Source: Halisarca cf. caerulea
Lineage: Eukaryota; Porifera; Demospongiae; Chondrillida; Halisarcidae
DNA: 64,000 nucleotides
Direction: 5' to 3'
Assembly (NCBI GenBank): GCA_963170055.1
Contig: CAUJGJ010000213.1
Location: forward strand, 186,001-250,000
Below are positions 11,301 to 25,550 of this stretch, in pieces. The notes below the pieces were generated by a model. The model ran no database searches. It saw only the letters and a list, made by a program, of their open reading frames with translations, and had not been told where the DNA came from. The position numbers were made by a program, and so were the translations under genes. How positions within the stretch are numbered: position 1 is the stretch's first letter; every line of letters starts with the position of its first letter.

Positions 11301-14144
11301 GTGCTAATACCAATATTTGGCACTAGCACCACGCACATTCCCAGTGGACACACATGAAGTTTCTTAACTACTTTGGGCGTATTTGTGTGATGTTGGATAT
11401 GCTGGTGCTAATACCAATATTTGGCACTAGCACCACGCACATTCCCAGTGGACACACATGACCTTTCTGAAGTGCTGTGGGCGTATTTGTGTAGTGTTGG
11501 ATATACTGGTGCTAATACCAATATTTGGCACTAGCACCACGCACATTCCCAGTGGACACACATGAAGTTTCTTAACTACTGTGGGCGTATTTGTGTAATG
11601 TTGGATATGCTGGTGCTAATACCAATATTTGGCACTAGCACCACGCACATTCCCAGTGGACACACATGACCTTTCTGAAGTGCTGTGGGCGTATTTGTGT
11701 AGTGTTGGATATGCTGGTGCTAATACCAATATTTGGCACTAGCACCACGCACATTCCCAGTGGACACACATGAAGTTTCTTAATTACTGTGGGCGTATTT
11801 GTGTAGTGTTGGATATACTGGTGCTAATACCAATATTTGGCACTAGCACCACGCACATTCCCAGTGGACACACATGACCTTTCTGAAGTGCTGTGGGCGT
11901 ATTTGTGTAGTGTTGGATATGCTGGTGCTAATACCAATATTTGGCACTAGCACCACGCACATTCCCAGTGGACACACATGACCTTTCTGAAGTGCTGTGG
12001 GCGTATTTGTGTAGTGTTGGATATGCTGGTGCTAATACCAATATTTGGCACTAACACCACGCACATTCCCAGTGGACACACATGAAGTTTCTTAACTACT
12101 GTGGGCGTATTTGTGTAAAGTTGGATATGCTGGTGCTAATACCAATATTTGGCACTAGCACCACGCACATTCCCAGTGGACACACATGACCTTTCTGAAG
12201 TGCTGTGGGCGTATTTGTGTAGTGTTGGATATACTGGTGCTAATACCAATATTTGGCACTAGCACCACGCACATTCCCAGTGGACACACATGAAGTTTCT
12301 TAACTACTGTGAGCGTATTTGTGTAATGTTGGATATGCTGGTGCTAATACCAATATTTGGCACTAGCACCACGCACATTCCCAGTGGACACACGTGACCT
12401 TTCTGAAGTGCTGTGGGCGTATTTGTGTAGTGTTGGATATGCTGGTGCTAATACCAATATTTGGCACTAGCACCACGCACATTCCCAGTGGACACACATG
12501 AAGTTTCTTAACTACTGTGGGCGTATTTGTGTAATGTTGGATATGCTGGTGCTAATACCAATATTTGGCACTAGCAACACGCACATTCCCAGTGGACACA
12601 CATGACCTTTCTGAAGTGCTGTGGGCGTATTTGTGTAGTGTTGGATATGCTGGTGCTAATACCAATATTTGGCACTAGCACCACTCACATTCCCGGTGGA
12701 CACACATGAAGTTTCTTAATTAAAGTGGGCGTATTTGTGTAGTGTTGGATATGCTGGTGCTAATACCAATATTTGGCACTAGCACCACGCACATTCCCAG
12801 TGGACACACATGACCTTTCTGAAGTGCTGTGGGCGTATTTGTGTAGTGTTGGATATGCTGGTGCTAATACCAATATTTGGGACTAACACCACGCACATTC
12901 CCAGTGGACACACATGAAGTTTCTTAACTACTGTGGGCGTATTTGTGTAGTGTTGGATATGCTGGTGCTAATACCAATATTTGGCACTAGCACCACGCAC
13001 ATTCCCAGTGGACACACATGAAGTTTCTTAACTACTTTGGGCGTATTTGTGTGATGTTGGATATGCTGGTGCTAATACCAATATTTGGCACTAGCACCAC
13101 GCACATTCCCAGTGGACACACATGACCTTTCTGAAGTGCTGTGGGCGTATTTGTGTAGTGTTGGATATACTGGTGCTAATACCAATATTTGGCACTAGCA
13201 CCACGCACATTCCCAGTGGACACACATGAAGTTTCTTAACTACTGTGGGCGTATTTGTGTAATGTTGGATATGCTGGTGCTAATACCAATATTTGGCACT
13301 AGCACCACGCACATTCCCAGTGGACACACATGACCTTTCTGAAGTGCTGTGGGCGTATTTGTGTAGTGTTGGATATGCTGGTGCTAATACCAATATTTGG
13401 CACTAGCACCACGCACATTCCCAGTGGACACACATGAAGTTTCTTAATTACTGTGGGCGTATTTGTGTAGTGTTGGATATACTGGTGCTAATACCAATAT
13501 TTGGCACTAGCACCACGCACATTCCCAGTGGACACACATGACCTTTCTGAAGTGCTGTGGGCGTATTTGTGTAGTGTTGGATATGCTGGTGCTAATACCA
13601 ATATTTGGCACTAGCACCACGCACATTCCCAGTGGACACACATGACCTTTCTGAAGTGCTGTGGGCGTATTTGTGTAGTGTTGGATATGCTGGTGCTAAT
13701 ACCAATATTTGGCACTAACACCACGCACATTCCCAGTGGACACACATGAAGTTTCTTAACTACTGTGGGCGTATTTGTGTAAAGTTGGATATGCTGGTGC
13801 TAATACCAATATTTGGCACTAGCACCACGCACATTCCCAGTGGACACACATGACCTTTCTGAAGTGCTGTGGGCGTATTTGTGTAGTGTTGGATATACTG
13901 GTGCTAATACCAATATTTGGCACTAGCACCACGCACATTCCCAGTGGACACACATGAAGTTTCTTAACTACTGTGAGCGTATTTGTGTAATGTTGGATAT
14001 GCTGGTGCTAATACCAATATTTGGCACTAGCACCACGCACATTCCCAGTGGACACACATGACCTTTCTGAAGTGCTGTGGGCGTATTTGTGTAGTGTTGG
14101 ATATGCTGGTGCTAATACCAATATTTGGCACTAGCACCACGCAC
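5346..14144 (+). repeat. Family 1 satellite, short-cycle form without K monomers
   Basis: About 85 monomers in which I see no CTGTAAGCG (K) units. The prevailing order is N, P, P, Y, P with GGATATACTGG, Z, P, roughly a 7-monomer cycle with extra P units. Local markers are CACGTG at 7,815, 8,855, 10,415 and 12,391, CTGTGAGCG in Z units, CAATACTTGG near 7,570, 8,610 and 10,170, and an N unit with TTACAGTGGG preceded by CCGGTGG near 6,270, 9,290 and 10,850. The GCAAATTCCCGG context at 6,241 recurs at 9,257, 29 monomers away. Confidence 0.78.
8425..11544 (+). repeat. 1,560-bp (15-monomer) tandem duplication in family 1
   Basis: Bases 8,425-9,984 recur as 9,985-11,544. Shared private variants lie exactly 1,560 apart: CAATACTTGG (8,607 and 10,167), CACGTG (8,855 and 10,415), GAGGTTTCTTAATTACAG (9,274 and 10,834) and CTTTGGGCG with GTGATGTT (9,800 and 11,360). 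To the left the monomers differ (Z at 8,321 against P at 9,881). To the right they differ as well (P at 9,985 against Z at 11,545). Those differences set the limits to about one monomer. I saw no internal differences between the copies on reading, which suggests a recent event. Confidence 0.88.
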
Positions 14145-17100
14145 ATTCCCAGTGGACACACATGAAGTTTCTTAATTACTGTGGGCGTATTTGTGTAGTG
14201 TTGCATATGCTGGTGCTAATACCAATATTTGGCACTAGCACCACGCACATTCCCAGTGGACACACATGACCTTTCTGAAGTGCTGTGGGCGTATTTGTGT
14301 AGTGTTGGATATGCTGGTGCTAATACCAATATTTGGCACTAGCACCACGCACATTCCCAGTGGACACACATGACCTTTCTGAAGTGCTGTGGGCGTATTT
14401 GTGTAGTGTTGGATATGCTGGTGCTAATACCAATATTTGGCACTAGCACCACGCACATTCCCAGTGGACACACATGAAGTTTCTGAAGTGCTGTGGGCGT
14501 ATTTGTGTAGTATTGGATATGCTTGTGCTAATACCAATATTTGGCACTAGCACCACGCACATTCACGGTGAACACACATGAAGTTTCTTAACAACTGTAA
14601 GCGTATTTGTGTAGTATTGGATATGCTGGTGCTAATACCAATATTTGGCACTAGCACCACGCACATTCCCAGTGGACACACATGACCTTTCTGAAGTGCT
14701 GTGGGCGTATTTGTGTAGTGTTGGATATGCTGGTACTAATACCAATATTTGGCACTAGTACCACGCACATTCCCAGTCGACACACATGAAGTTTCTTAAC
14801 TACTGTGGGCGTATTTGTGTAAAGTTGGATATGCTGGTGCTAATACCAATATTTGGCACTAACACCACGCACATTCCCAGTGGACACACATGAAGTTTCT
14901 TAATTACTGTGGGCGTATTTGTGTAGTGTTGGATATGCTGGTGCTAATACCAATATTTGGCACTAGCACCACGCACATTCCCAGTGGACACACATGACCT
15001 TTCTGAAGTGCTGTGGGCGTATTTGTGTAGTGTTGGATATGCTGGTGCTAATACCAATATTTGGCACTAGCACCACGCACATTCCCAGTGGACACACATG
15101 ACCTTTCTGAAGTGCTGTGGGCGTATTTGTGTAGTGTTGGATATGCTGGTGCTAATACCAATATTTGGCACTAACACCACGCACATTCCCAGTGGACACA
15201 CATGAAGTTTCTTAACTACTGTGGGCGTATTTGTGTAAAGTTGGATATGCTGGTGCTAATACCAATATTTGGCACTAGCACCACGCACATTCCCAGTGGA
15301 CACACATGACCTTTCTGAAGTGCTGTGGGCGTATTTGTGTAGTGTTGGATATACTGGTGCTAATACCAATATTTGGCACTAGCACCACGCACATTCCCAG
15401 TGGACACACATGAAGTTTCTTAACTACTGTGGGCGTATTTGTGTAATGTTGGATATGCTGGTGCTAATACCAATATTTGGCACTAGCACCACGCACATTC
15501 CCAGTGGACACACATGACCTTTCTGAAGTGCTGTGGGCGTATTTGTGTAGTGTTGGATATGCTGGTGCTAATACCAATATTTGGCACTAGCACCACGCAC
15601 ATTCCCAGTGGACACATATGAAGTTTCTGAAGTGCTGTGGGCGTATTTGTGTAGTATTGGATATGCTGGTGCTAATACCAATATTTGGCACTAGCACCAC
15701 GCACATTCCCGGTGGACTCACATGAAGTTTCTTAACTACTGTAAGCGTATTTGTGTAGTGTTGGATATGCTGGTGCTAATACCAATATTTGGCACTAGCA
15801 CCACGCACATTCCCAGTGGACACACATGACCTTTCTGAAGTGCTGTGGGCGTATTTGTGTAGTGTTGGATATGCTGGTAATAATACCAATATTTGGCACT
15901 AGTACCACGCACATTCCCAGTGGACACACATGAAGTTTTTTAACTACTGTGGGCGTATTTGTGTAAAGTTGGATATGCTGGTGCTAATACCAATATTTGG
16001 CACTAGCACCACGCACATTCCCAGTGGACACACATGAAGTTTCTTAATTAATGTGGGCGTATTTGTGTAGTGTTGGATATGCTGGTGCTAATACCAATAT
16101 TTGGCACTAGCACCACGCACATTCCCAGTGGACACACATGACCTTTCTGAAGTGCTGTGGGCGTATTTGTGTAGTGTTGGATATACTGGTGCTAATACCA
16201 ATATTTGGCACTAACACCACGCACATTCCCAGTGGACACACATGAAGTTTCTTAACTACTGTGGGCGTATTTGTGTAATGTTGGATATGCTGGTGCTAAT
16301 ACCAATATTTAGCACTAGCACCACGCACATTCCCAGTGGACACACATGACCTTTCTGAAGTGCTGTGGGCGTATTTGTGTAGTGTTGGATATACTGGTGC
16401 TAATACCAATATTTGGCACTAGCACCACGCACATTCCCAGTGGACACAAATGAAGTTTCTTAACTACTGTGGGCGTATTTGTGTAATGTTGGATATGCTG
16501 GTGCTAATACCAATATTTGGCACTAGCACCACGCACATTCCCAGTGGACACACATGACCTTTCTGAAGTGCTGTGGGCGTATTTGTGTAGTGTTGGATAT
16601 GCTGGTGCTAATACCAATATTTGGCACTAGCACCACGCACATTCCCAGTGGACACACATGACCTTTCTGAAGTGCTGTGGGCGTATTTGTGTAGTGTTGG
16701 ATATGCTGGTGCTAATACCAATATTTGGCACTAGCACCACGCACATTCCCAGTGGACACACATGAAGTTTCTGAAGTGCTGTGGGCGTATTTGTGTAGTA
16801 TTGGATATGCTGGTGCTAATACCAATATTTGGCACTAGCACCACGCACATTCCCGGTGGACACACATGAAGTTTCTTAACTACTGTAAGCGTATTTGTGT
16901 AGTGTTGGATATGTTGGTGCTAATACCAATATTTGGCACTAGCACCACGCACATTCCCAGTGGACACACATGACCTTTCTGAAGTGCTGTGGGCGTATTT
17001 GTGTAGTGTTGGATATGCTGGTGCTAATACCAATATTTGGCACTAGCACCACGCACATTCCCAGTGGACACACATGAAGTTTCTTAATTACTGTGGGCGT

Positions 17101-20100
17101 ATTTGTGTAGTGTTGGATATGCTGGTGCTAATACCAATATTTGGCATTAGCACCACGCACATTCCCAGTGGACACACATGACCTTTCTGAAGTGCTGTGG
17201 GCGTATTTGTGTAGTGTTGGATATGCTGGTGCTAATACCAATATTTGGCACTAGCACCACGCACATTCCCAGTGGACACACATGACCTTTCTGAAGTGCT
17301 GTGGGCGTATTTGTGTAGTGTTGGATATGCTGGTGCTAATACCAATATTTGGCACTAGCACCACGCACATTCCCAGTGGACACACATGAAGTTTCTGAAG
17401 TGCTGTGGGCGTATTTGTGTAGTATTGGATATGCTGGTGCTAATACCAATATTTGGCACTAGCACCACGCACATTCCCGGTGGACACACATGAAGTTTCT
17501 TAACTACTGTAAGCGTATTTGTGTAAAGTTGGATATGCTGGTGCTAATACCAATATTTGGAACTAGCACCACGCACATTCCCAGTGGACACACATGACCT
17601 TTCTGAAGTGCTGTGGGCGTATTTGTGTAGTGTTGGATATGCTGGTGCTAATACCAATATTTGGCACTAGCACCACGCACATTCCCAGTGGACACACATG
17701 AAGTTTCTTAATTACTGTGGGCGTATTTGTGTAGTGTTGGATATGCTGGTGCTAATACCAATATTTGGCACTAGCACCACGCACATTCCCAGTGGACACA
17801 CATGACCTTTCTGAAGTGCTGTGGGCGTATTTGTGTAGTGTTGGATATGCTGGTGCTAATACCAATATTTGGCACTAGCACCACGCACATTCCCAGTGGA
17901 CACACATGACCTTTCTGAAGTGCTGTGGGCGTATTTGTGTAGTGTTGGATATGCTGGTGCTAATACCAATATTTGGCACTAGCACCACGCACATTCCCAG
18001 TGGACACACATGAAGTTTCTGAAGTGCTGTGGGCGTATTTGTGTAGTATTGGATATGCTTGTGCTAATACCAATATTTCGGCACTAGCACCACGCACATT
18101 CCCGGTGAACACACATGAAGTTTCTTAACAACTGTAAGCGTATTTGTGTAGTGTTGGATATGCTGGTGCTAATACCAATATTTGGCACTAGCACCACGCA
18201 CATTCCCAGTGGACACACATGACCTTTCTGAAGTGCTGTGGGCGTATTTGTGTAGTGTTGGATATGCTGGTGCTAATACCAATATTTGGCACTAGCACCA
18301 CGCACATTCCCAGTGGACACACATGACCTTTCTGAAGTGCTGTGGGCGTATTTGTGTAGTGTTGGATATGCTGGTGCTAATACCAATATTTGGCACTAAC
18401 ACCACGCACATTCCCAGTGGACACACATGAAGTTTCTTAACTACTGTGGGCGTATTTGTGTAAAGTTGGATATGCTGGTGCTAATACCAATATTTGGCAC
18501 TAGCACCACGCACATTCCCAGTGGACACACATGACCTTTCTGAAGTGCTGTGGGCGTATTTGTGTAGTGTTGGATATGCTGGTGCTAATACCAATATTTG
18601 GCACTAGCACCACGCACATTCCCAGTGGACACACATGACCTTTCTGAAGTGCTGTGGGCGTATTTGTGTAGTGTTGGATATACTGGTGCTAATACCAATA
18701 TTTGGCACTAGCACCACGCACATTCCCAGTGGACACACATGAAGTTTCTTAACTACTGTGGGCGTATTTGTGTAATGTTGGATATGCTGGTGCTAATACC
18801 AATATTTGGCACTAGCACCACGCACATTCCCAGTGGACACACATGACCTTTCTGAAGTGCTGTGGGCGTATTTGTGTAGTGTTGGATATGCTGGTGCTAA
18901 TACCAATATTTGGCACTAGCACCACGCACATTCCCAGTGGACACACATGACCTTTCTGAAGTGCTGTGGGCGTATTTGTGTAGTGTTGGATATGCTGGTG
19001 CTAATACCAATATTTGGCACTAGCACCACGCACATTCCCAGTGGACACACATGAAGTTTCTGAAGTGCTGTGGGCGTATTTGTGTAGTGTTGGATATGCT
19101 GGTGCTAATACCAATATTTGGCACTAGCACCACGCACATTCCCGGTGGACACACATGAAGTTTCTTAACTACTGTAAGCGTATTTGTGTAGTGTTGGATA
19201 TGCTGGTGCTAATACCAATATTTGGCACTAGCACCACGCACATTCCTAGTGGACACACATGACCTTTCTGAAGTGCTGTGGGCGTATTTGTGTAGTGTTG
19301 GATATGCTGGTAATAATACCAATATTTGGCACTAGTACCACGCACATTCCCAGTGGACACACATGAAGTTTTTTAACTACTGTGGGCGTATTTGTGTAAA
19401 GTTGGATATGCTGGTGCTAATACCAATATTTGGCACTAGCACCACGCACATTCCCAGTGGACACACATGAAGTTTCTTAATTAATGTGGGCGTATTTGTG
19501 TAGTGTTGGATATGCTGGTGCTAATACCAATATTTGGCACTAGCACCACGCACATTCCCAGTGGACACACATGACCTTTCTGAAGTGCTGTGGGCGTATT
19601 TGTGTAGTGTTGGATATACTGGTGCTAATACCAATATTTGGCACTAGCACCACGCACATTCCCAGTGGACACACATGAAGTTTCTTAACTACTGTGGGCG
19701 TATTTGTGTAATGTTGGATATGCTGGTGCTAATACCAATATTTGGCACTAGCACCACGCACATTCCCAGTGGACACACATGACCTTTCTGAAGTGCTGTG
19801 GGCGTATTTGTGTAGTGTTGGATATGCTGGTGCTAATACCAATATTTGGCACTAGCACCACGCACATTCCCAGTGGACACACATGACCTTTCTGAAGTGC
19901 TGTGGGCGTATTTGTGTAGTGTTGGATATGCTGGTGCTAATACCAATATTTGGCACTAGCACCACGCACATTCCCAGTGGACACACATGAAGTTTCTGAA
20001 GTGCTGTGGGCGTATTTGTGTAGTATTGGATATGCTGGTGCTAATACCAATATTTGGCACTAGCACCACGCACATTCCCGGTGGACACACATGAAGTTTC

Positions 20101-23100
20101 TTAACTACTGTAAGCGTATTTGTGTAGTGTTGGATATGCTGGTGCTAATACCAATATTTGGCACTAGCACCACGCACATTCCCAGTGGACACACATGACC
20201 TTTCTGAAGTGCTGTGGGCGTATTTGTGTAGTGTTGGATATGCTGGTAATAATACCAATATTTGGCACTAGTACCACCAACATTCCCAGTGGACACACAT
20301 GAAGTTTTTTAACTACTGTGGGCGTATTTGTGTAAAGTTGGATATGCTGGTGCTAATACCAATATTTGGCACTAGCACCACGCACATTCCCAGTGGACAC
20401 ACATGAAGTTTCTTAATTACTGTGGGCGTATTTGTGTAGTGTTGGATATGCTGGTGCTAATACCAATATTTGGCACTAGCACCACGCACATTCCCAGTGG
20501 ACACACATGACCTTTCTGAAGTGCTGTGGGCGTATTTGTGTAGTGTTGGATATACTGGTGCTAATACCAATATTTGGCACTAACACCACGCACATTCCCA
20601 GTGGACACACATGAAGTTTCTTAACTACTGTGGGCGTATTTGTGTAAAGTTGGATATGCTGGTGCTAATACCAATATTTGGCACTAGCACCACGCACATT
20701 CCCAGTGGACACACATGACCTTTCTGAAGTGCTGTGGGCGTATTTGTGTAGTGTTGTATATACTGGTGCTAATACCAATATTTGGCACTAGCACCACGCA
20801 CATTCCCAGTGGACACACATGAAGTTTCTTAACTACTGTGGGCGTATTTGTGTAATGTTGGATATGCTGGTGCTAATACCAATATTTGGCACTAGCACCA
20901 CGCACATTCCCAGTGGACACACATGACCTTTCTAAAGTGCTGTGGGCGTATTTGTGTAGTGTTGGATATGCTGGTGCTAATACCAATATTTGGCACTAGC
21001 ACCACGCACATTCCCAGTGGACACACATGACCTTTCTGAAGTGCTGTGGGCGTATTTGTGTAGTGTTGGATATGCTGGTGCTAATACCAATATTTGGCAC
21101 TAGCACCACGCACATTCCCGGTGGACACACATGAAGTTTCTTAACTACTGTAAGCGTATTTGTGTAGTGTTGGATATGCTGGTGCTAATACCAATGTTTG
21201 GCACTAGCACCACGCACATTCCCAGTGGACACACATGACCTTTCTGAAGTGCTGTGGGCGTATTTGTGTAGTGTTGGATATGCTGGTAATAATACCAATA
21301 TTTGGCACTAGTACCACGCACATTCCCAGTGGACACACATGAAGTTTTTTAACTACTGTGGGCGTATTTGTGTAAAGTTGGATATGCTGGTGCTAATACC
21401 AATATTTGGCACTAGCACCACGCACATTCCCAGTGGACACACATGAAGTTTCTTAATTACTGTGGGCGTATTTGTGTAGTGTTGGATATGCTGGTGCTAA
21501 TACCAATATTTGGCACTAGCACCACGCACATTCCCAGTGGACACACATGACCTTTCTGAAGTGCTGTGGGCGTATTTGTGTAGTGTTGGATATGCTGGTG
21601 CTAATACCAATATTTGGCACTAGCACCACGCACATTCCCAGTGGACACACATGACCTTTCTGAAGTGCTGTGGGCGTATTTGTGTAGTGTTGGATATGCT
21701 GGTAATAATACCAATATTTGGCACTAACACCACGCACATTCCCAGTGGACACACATGAAGTTTCTTAACTACTGTGGGCGTATTTGTGTAAAGTTGGATA
21801 TGCTGGTGCTAATACCAATATTTGGCACTAGCACCACGCACATTCCCAGTGGACACACATGACCTTTCTGAAGTGCTGTGGGCGTATTTGTGTAGTGTTG
21901 GATATATTGGTGCTAATACCAATATTTGGCACTACCACCACGCACATTCCCAGTGGACACACATGAAGTTTCTTAACTACTGTGGGCGTATTTGTGTAAT
22001 GTTGGATATGCTGGTGCTAATACCAATATTTGGCACTAGCACCACGCACATTCCCAGTGGACACACATGACCTTTCTGAAGTGCTGTGGGCGTATTTGTG
22101 TAGTGTTGGATATGCTGGTGCTAATACCAATATTTGGCACTAGCACCACGCACATTCCCAGTGGACACACATGACCTTTCTGAAGTGCTGTGGGCGTATT
22201 TGTGTAGTGTTGGATATGCTGGTGCTAATACCAATATTTGGCACTAGCACCACGCACATTCCCAGTGGACACACATGAAGTTTCTGAAGTGCTGTGGGCG
22301 TATTTGTGTAGTATTGGATATGCTGGTGCTAATACCAATATTTGGCACTAGCACCACGCACATTCCCAGTGGACACACATGACCTTTCTGAAGTGCTGTG
22401 GGCGTATTTGTGTAGTGTTGGATATACTGGTGCTAATACCAATATTTGGCACTAACACCACGCACATTCCCAGTGGACACACATGAAGTTTCTTAACTAC
22501 TGTGGGCGTATTTGTGTAAAGTTGGATATGCTGGTGCTAATACCAATATTTGGCACTAGCACCACGCACATTCCCAGTGGACACACATGACCTTTCTGAA
22601 GTGCTGTGGGCGTATTTGTGTAGTGTTGTATATACTGGTGCTAATACCAATATTTGGCACTAGCACCACGCACATTCCCAGTGGACACACATGAAGTTTC
22701 TTAACTACTGTGGGCGTATTTGTGTAATGTTGGATATGCTGGTGCTAATACCAATATTTGGCACTAGCACCACGCACATTCCCAGTGGACACACATGACC
22801 TTTAGTAAGTGCTGTGGGCATATTTGTGTAGTGTTGGATATGCTGGTGCTAATACCAATATTTGGCACTAGCACCACGCACATTCCCAGTGGACACACAT
22901 GACCTTTCTGAAGTGCTGTGGGCGTATTTGTGTAGTGTTGGATATGCTGGTGCTAATACCAATATTTCGCACTAGCACCACGCACATTCCCGGTGGACAC
23001 ACATGAAGTTTCTTAACTACTGTAAGCGTATTTGTGTAGTGTTGGATATGCTGGTGCTAATACCAATATTTGGCACTAGCACCACGCACATTCCCAGTGG

Positions 23101-25550
23101 ACACACATGACCTTTCTGAAGTGCTGTGGGCGTATTTGTGTAGTGTTGGATATGCTGGTAATAATACCAATATTTGGCACTAGTACCACGCACATTCCCA
23201 GTGGACACACATGAAGTTTTTTAACTACTGTGGGCGTATTTGTGTAAAGTTGGATATGCTGGTGCTAATACCAATATTTGGCACTAGCACCACGCACATT
23301 CCCAGTGGACACACATGAAGTTTCTTAATTACTGTGGGCGTATTTGTGTAGTGTTGGATATGCTGGTGCTAATACCAATATTTGGCACTAGCACCACGCA
23401 CATTCCCAGTGGACACACATGACCTTTCTGAAGTGCTGTGGGCGTATTTGTGTAGTGTTGGATATGCTGGTGCTAATACCAATATTTGGCACTAGCACCA
23501 CGCACATTCCCAGTGGACACACATGACCTTTCTGAAGTGCTGTGGGCGTATTTGTGTAGTGTTGGATATGCTGGTGCTAATACCAATATTTGGCACTAAC
23601 ACCACGCACATTCCCAGTGGACACACATGAAGTTTCTTAACTACTGTGGGCGTATTTGTGTAAAGTTGGATATGCTGGTGCTAATACCAATATTTGGCAC
23701 TAGCACCACGCACATTCCCAGTGGACACACATGACCTTTCTGAAGTGCTGTGGGCGTATTTGTGTAGTGTTGGATATATTGGTGCTAATACCAATATTTG
23801 GCACTAGCACCACGCACATTCCCAGTGGACACACATGAAGTTTCTTAACTACTGTGGGCGTATTTGTGTAATGTTGGATATGCTGGTGTTAATACCAATA
23901 TTTGGCACTAGCACCACGCACATTCCCAGTGGACACACATGACCTTTCTGAAGTGCTGTGGGCGTATTTGTGTAGTGTTGGATATGCTGGTGCTAATACC
24001 AATATTTGGCACTAGCACCACGCACATTCCCAGTGGACACACATGACCTTTCTGAAGTGCTGTGGGCGTATTTGTGTAGTGTTGGATATGCTGGTGCTAA
24101 TACCAATATTTGGCACTAGCACCACGCACATTCCCAGTGGACACACATGAAGTTTCTGAAGTGCTGTGGGCGTATTTGTGTAGTATTGGATATGCTGGTG
24201 CTAATACCAATATTTGGCACTAGCACCACGCACATTCCCAGTGGACACAACATGACCTTTCTGAAGTGCTGTGGGCGTATTTGTGTAGTGTTGGATATAC
24301 TGGTGCTAATACCAATATTTGGCACTAACACCACGCACATTCCCAGTGGACACACATGAAGTTTCTTAACTACTGTGGGCGTTTTTGTGTAAAGTTGGAT
24401 ATGCTGGTGCTAATACCAATATTTGGCACTAGCACCACGCACATTCCCAGTGGACACACATGACCTTTCTGAAGTGCTGTGGGCGTATTTGTGTAGTGTT
24501 GGATATGCTGGTGCTAATACCAATATTTGGCACTAACACCACGCACATTCCCAGTGGACACACATGAAGTTTCTTAACTACTGTGGGCGTATTTGTGTAA
24601 AGTTGGATATGCTGGTGCTAATACCAATATTTGGCACTAGCACCACGCACATTCCCAGTGGACACACATGACCTTTCTGAAGTGCTGTGGGCGTATTTGT
24701 GTAGTGTTGGATATATTGGTGCTAATACCAATATTTGGCACTAACACCACGCACATTCCCAGTGGACACACATGAAGTTTCTTAACTACTGTGGGCGTAT
24801 TTGTGTAATGTTGGATATGCTGGTGCTAATACCAATATTTGGCACTAGCACCACGCACATTCCCAGTGGACACACATGACCTTTCTGAAGTGCTGTGGGC
24901 GTATTTGTGTAGTGTTGGATATGCTGGTGCTAATACCAATATTTGGCACTAGCACCACGCACATTCCCAGTGGACACACATGACCTTTCTGAAGTGCTGT
25001 GGGCGTATTTGTGTAGTGTTGGATATGCTAGTGCTAATACCAATATTTGGCACTAGCACCACGCACATTCCCAGTGGACACACATGAAGTTTCTGAAGTG
25101 CTGTGGGCGTATTTGTGTAGTATTGGATATGCTGGATCTAATACCAATATTTGGCACTAGCACCACGCACATTCCCGGTGGACACACATGAAGTTTCTTA
25201 ACTACTGTAAGCGTATTTGTGTAGTGTTGGATATGCTGGTGCTAATACCAATATTTGGCACTAGCACCACGCACATTCCCAGTGGACACACATGAAGTTT
25301 TTTAATTACTGTAGGCGTATTTGTGTAGTGTTGGATATGCTGGTGCTAATACCAATATTTGGCACTAGCACAACGCACATTCCCAGTGGACACACATGAC
25401 CTTTCTGAAGTGCTGTGGGCGTATTTGTGTAGTGTTGGATATGCTGGTGCTAATACCAATATTTGGCACTAGCACCACGCACATTCCCAGTGGACACACA
25501 TGACCTTTCTGAAGTGCTGTGGGCGTATTTGTGTAGTGTTGGATATGCTG
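14145..25550 (+). repeat. Family 1 satellite, long-cycle form (second block)
   Basis: About 110 monomers in which H and K units reappear. From 14,873 an 11-monomer cycle can be read: N, P, P, Y, P with GGATATACTGG, Z, P, H, K, P with GGTAATAAT, Y, then N at 16,017. Further on, a 9-monomer form (936 bp) repeats at about 18,617 and 19,553. Marker K/P pairs with GGTAATAAT recur near 15,870, 19,310, 20,250, 21,285 and 23,155. Single-base irregularities are an extra C at 18,079 and an extra A near 24,250. The P unit at about 21,634 joins a GGTAATAAT left arm to a CTAACACC right side, so it looks like an exchange product. Confidence 0.8.

Noticed and set aside
18070..18090. Insertion of foreign sequence at the register shift
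   Set aside because: The shift is a single extra C (18,079), copied at 37,008; the flanks are ordinary monomers with no target-site duplication or mobile element.
20265..20285. Two-base deletion in TACCACCAAC
   Set aside because: Counting shows the unit is still 104 bases long; it is a local substitution of GC by CA, not an indel.
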